Shown: piece by piece, positions 14,443 to 14,990 of the stretch
How the letters are laid out: every line of letters begins with the position of its first letter
How positions within the stretch are numbered: the stretch's first letter is position 1
From: Acidimicrobiia bacterium
Lineage (GTDB): Bacteria > Actinomycetota > Acidimicrobiia > Spongiisociales > ZC4RG35
Reading direction: 5' to 3'
DNA: 14,990 nucleotides
Assembly: GCA_029865445.1 (NCBI GenBank)
Contig: JAOUGY010000058.1
Coordinates: 1-14,990 of the forward strand
Notes under the pieces: model-generated
Told to the model about the DNA's origin: nothing
What the model saw: the letters and a program-made list of their open reading frames with translations, nothing else
Databases searched by the model: none
Made by a program: the position numbers and the translations under genes

Positions 14443-14640
14443 GGGGGCTTCTCAACGCGGGAGCCGGGTTCCTTGTGTGGCACCTGTCGCGGATGGCGCG
14501 GTTGCGAGTCTCCCGGTGCCGGCGGGTTTGGGTTGTTCACCTCACAGGGTGGTTCCGCGTTGAGCCTTCCCCCTACCTCCCATCTCCGTTCGGTCGATGG
14601 CAGGGACCTTCCCCCAAGGGGACAACTTCTGGCGCATAGC
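14443..14640. repeat. Intergenic repeat unit C
   Basis: The third copy of the repeat, on the far side of the IS110 element. Bases 14443-14616 match unit B closely. After that the copies part: the B hairpin CCCCCAC-TTC-GTGGGGG is reduced to CCCC-AA-GGGG (about 14612-14621) and the 65-base tail is absent. It was contiguous with unit B before the insertion. No coding signature. Confidence 0.82.
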
Positions 14641-14661
14641 GTTTCGCGCACTGCGCATGGC

Positions 14662-14682
14662 GGCCCGAGCGAAGCGAGGGCC
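14662..14682. repeat. Hairpin with AGCGAAGCG loop
   Basis: GGCCC (14662-14666) pairs with GGGCC (14678-14682) around the loop GAGCGAAGCGA. The loop motif AGCG(A/G)AGCG also occurs in the hairpins of units A and B. It lies just upstream of the transporter gene's promoter. Confidence 0.5.
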
Positions 14683-14691
14683 CACTAGGCC

Positions 14692-14697
14692 TAGTCT
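14692..14697 (+). promoter_or_regulatory. Candidate -10 box of the transporter gene
   Basis: TAGTCT is six bases before the ATG at 14704, with no ribosome-binding site, consistent with a leaderless message. Confidence 0.35.
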
Positions 14698-14703
14698 GCG
14701 TCG

Positions 14704-14990
14704 ATGGCGGCTCTGTATGGCTTGGGCGCGGCAATTCTCTTTGGCGGCGTTTTCGTGGCGCTGCGGTGGGCATACCGCGTCACCGGGGTCGGATCGACGC
14801 AAGCGGCGGCCGTCTCGGTGCTCACGGCTGCGGTGCTCGTGGGAGGTTATGCCGTCGTGTCCGGGGCCTTCGCAGGAATCGAGCTTCGATCCCTGACCCC
14901 GTATGTCCTCGCCGGAGTCTGTGCTCCCGCCTTCTCCCACCTGGCGATGTACCGGTCGATCGATCGGCTCGGTGGCACCAGAACCGCGGG
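14704..14990 (+). CDS. EamA/DMT-type membrane transporter (N-terminal part)
   Basis: An open frame that runs off the window end, so only about 95 residues are seen. The translation begins MAALYGLGAAILFGGVFVAL and shows hydrophobic helices at about residues 4-20, 38-55 and 67-82. It then has a short motif MYRSIDRLGGTRTAG typical of EamA domains of the drug/metabolite transporter superfamily (compare the usual A-x-x-R-x-G-A-x-R). It is probably an inner-membrane exporter or permease of small metabolites; the substrate is unknown. The start is supported by the -10-like box just upstream and by the helix beginning at once. The gene is separated from the IS110 element by repeat unit C. Confidence 0.75.
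   Translation, partial: MAALYGLGAAILFGGVFVALRWAYRVTGVGSTQAAAVSVLTAAVLVGGYAVVSGAFAGIELRSLTPYVLAGVCAPAFSHLAMYRSIDRLGGTRTA

Noticed and set aside
14403..14651. Short minus-strand frame across the IS end and unit C
   Set aside because: It spans an insertion boundary and a non-coding repeat, so it cannot be an old gene.
1..14990. tRNA, rRNA or riboswitch genes
   Set aside because: No cloverleaf, rRNA-like segment or recognisable riboswitch core was seen by eye in the intergenic regions.

Overview
The window is GC-rich DNA with compact, often overlapping genes on both strands. An RsiG-type anti-sigma factor, an ECF sigma factor, several genes that look leaderless and an IS110 element point to Actinomycetota. 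Acidimicrobiia is my guess, based only on the style of the intergenic hairpin repeats. All work was by eye; no database was searched.

Left block, minus strand (4367 down to 44): SRPBCC/AHSA1-like protein, ArsR-family regulator, a MoaD-like domain fused to a polytopic membrane protein, a secreted coiled-coil M23 peptidase, an RsiG-like anti-sigma factor carrying two c-di-GMP-binding signatures, and a Rhizobium-type asparaginase. Most junctions are short or overlapping, so this may be one or two operons. A palindromic divergent promoter (about 4361-4418) separates it from a plus-strand block (4427-6415): a ClpP-like peptidase, a 148-aa protein of unknown function and an NADPH:quinone oxidoreductase-like protein.

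Central block (6434-12633): a Gfo/Idh/MocA oxidoreductase, then what I consider the most interesting locus. This is a 150-aa protein translationally coupled to an ECF sigma factor, an intracellular subtilisin-like protease with a prodomain-like N-terminus, and, divergently, a TPR-CHAT (caspase-like) protease. Both proteases keep their catalytic residues and share an intergenic region with a nested dyad. It reads as a two-protease and transcription-factor module whose trigger and targets are unknown.

Right block (12634-14990): three copies of a GC-rich hairpin-forming intergenic repeat, with an IS110 element inserted exactly at a repeat-repeat junction. Removing 13152-14442 restores the junction seen between the first two copies. 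The non-coding region upstream of the transposase contains four segments, in the order known for IS110 bridge RNAs, that match the actual target and donor sequences. The element ends would also build a TTGACA-17-GATAAT promoter when circularised. The window ends inside an EamA/DMT-type transporter gene.
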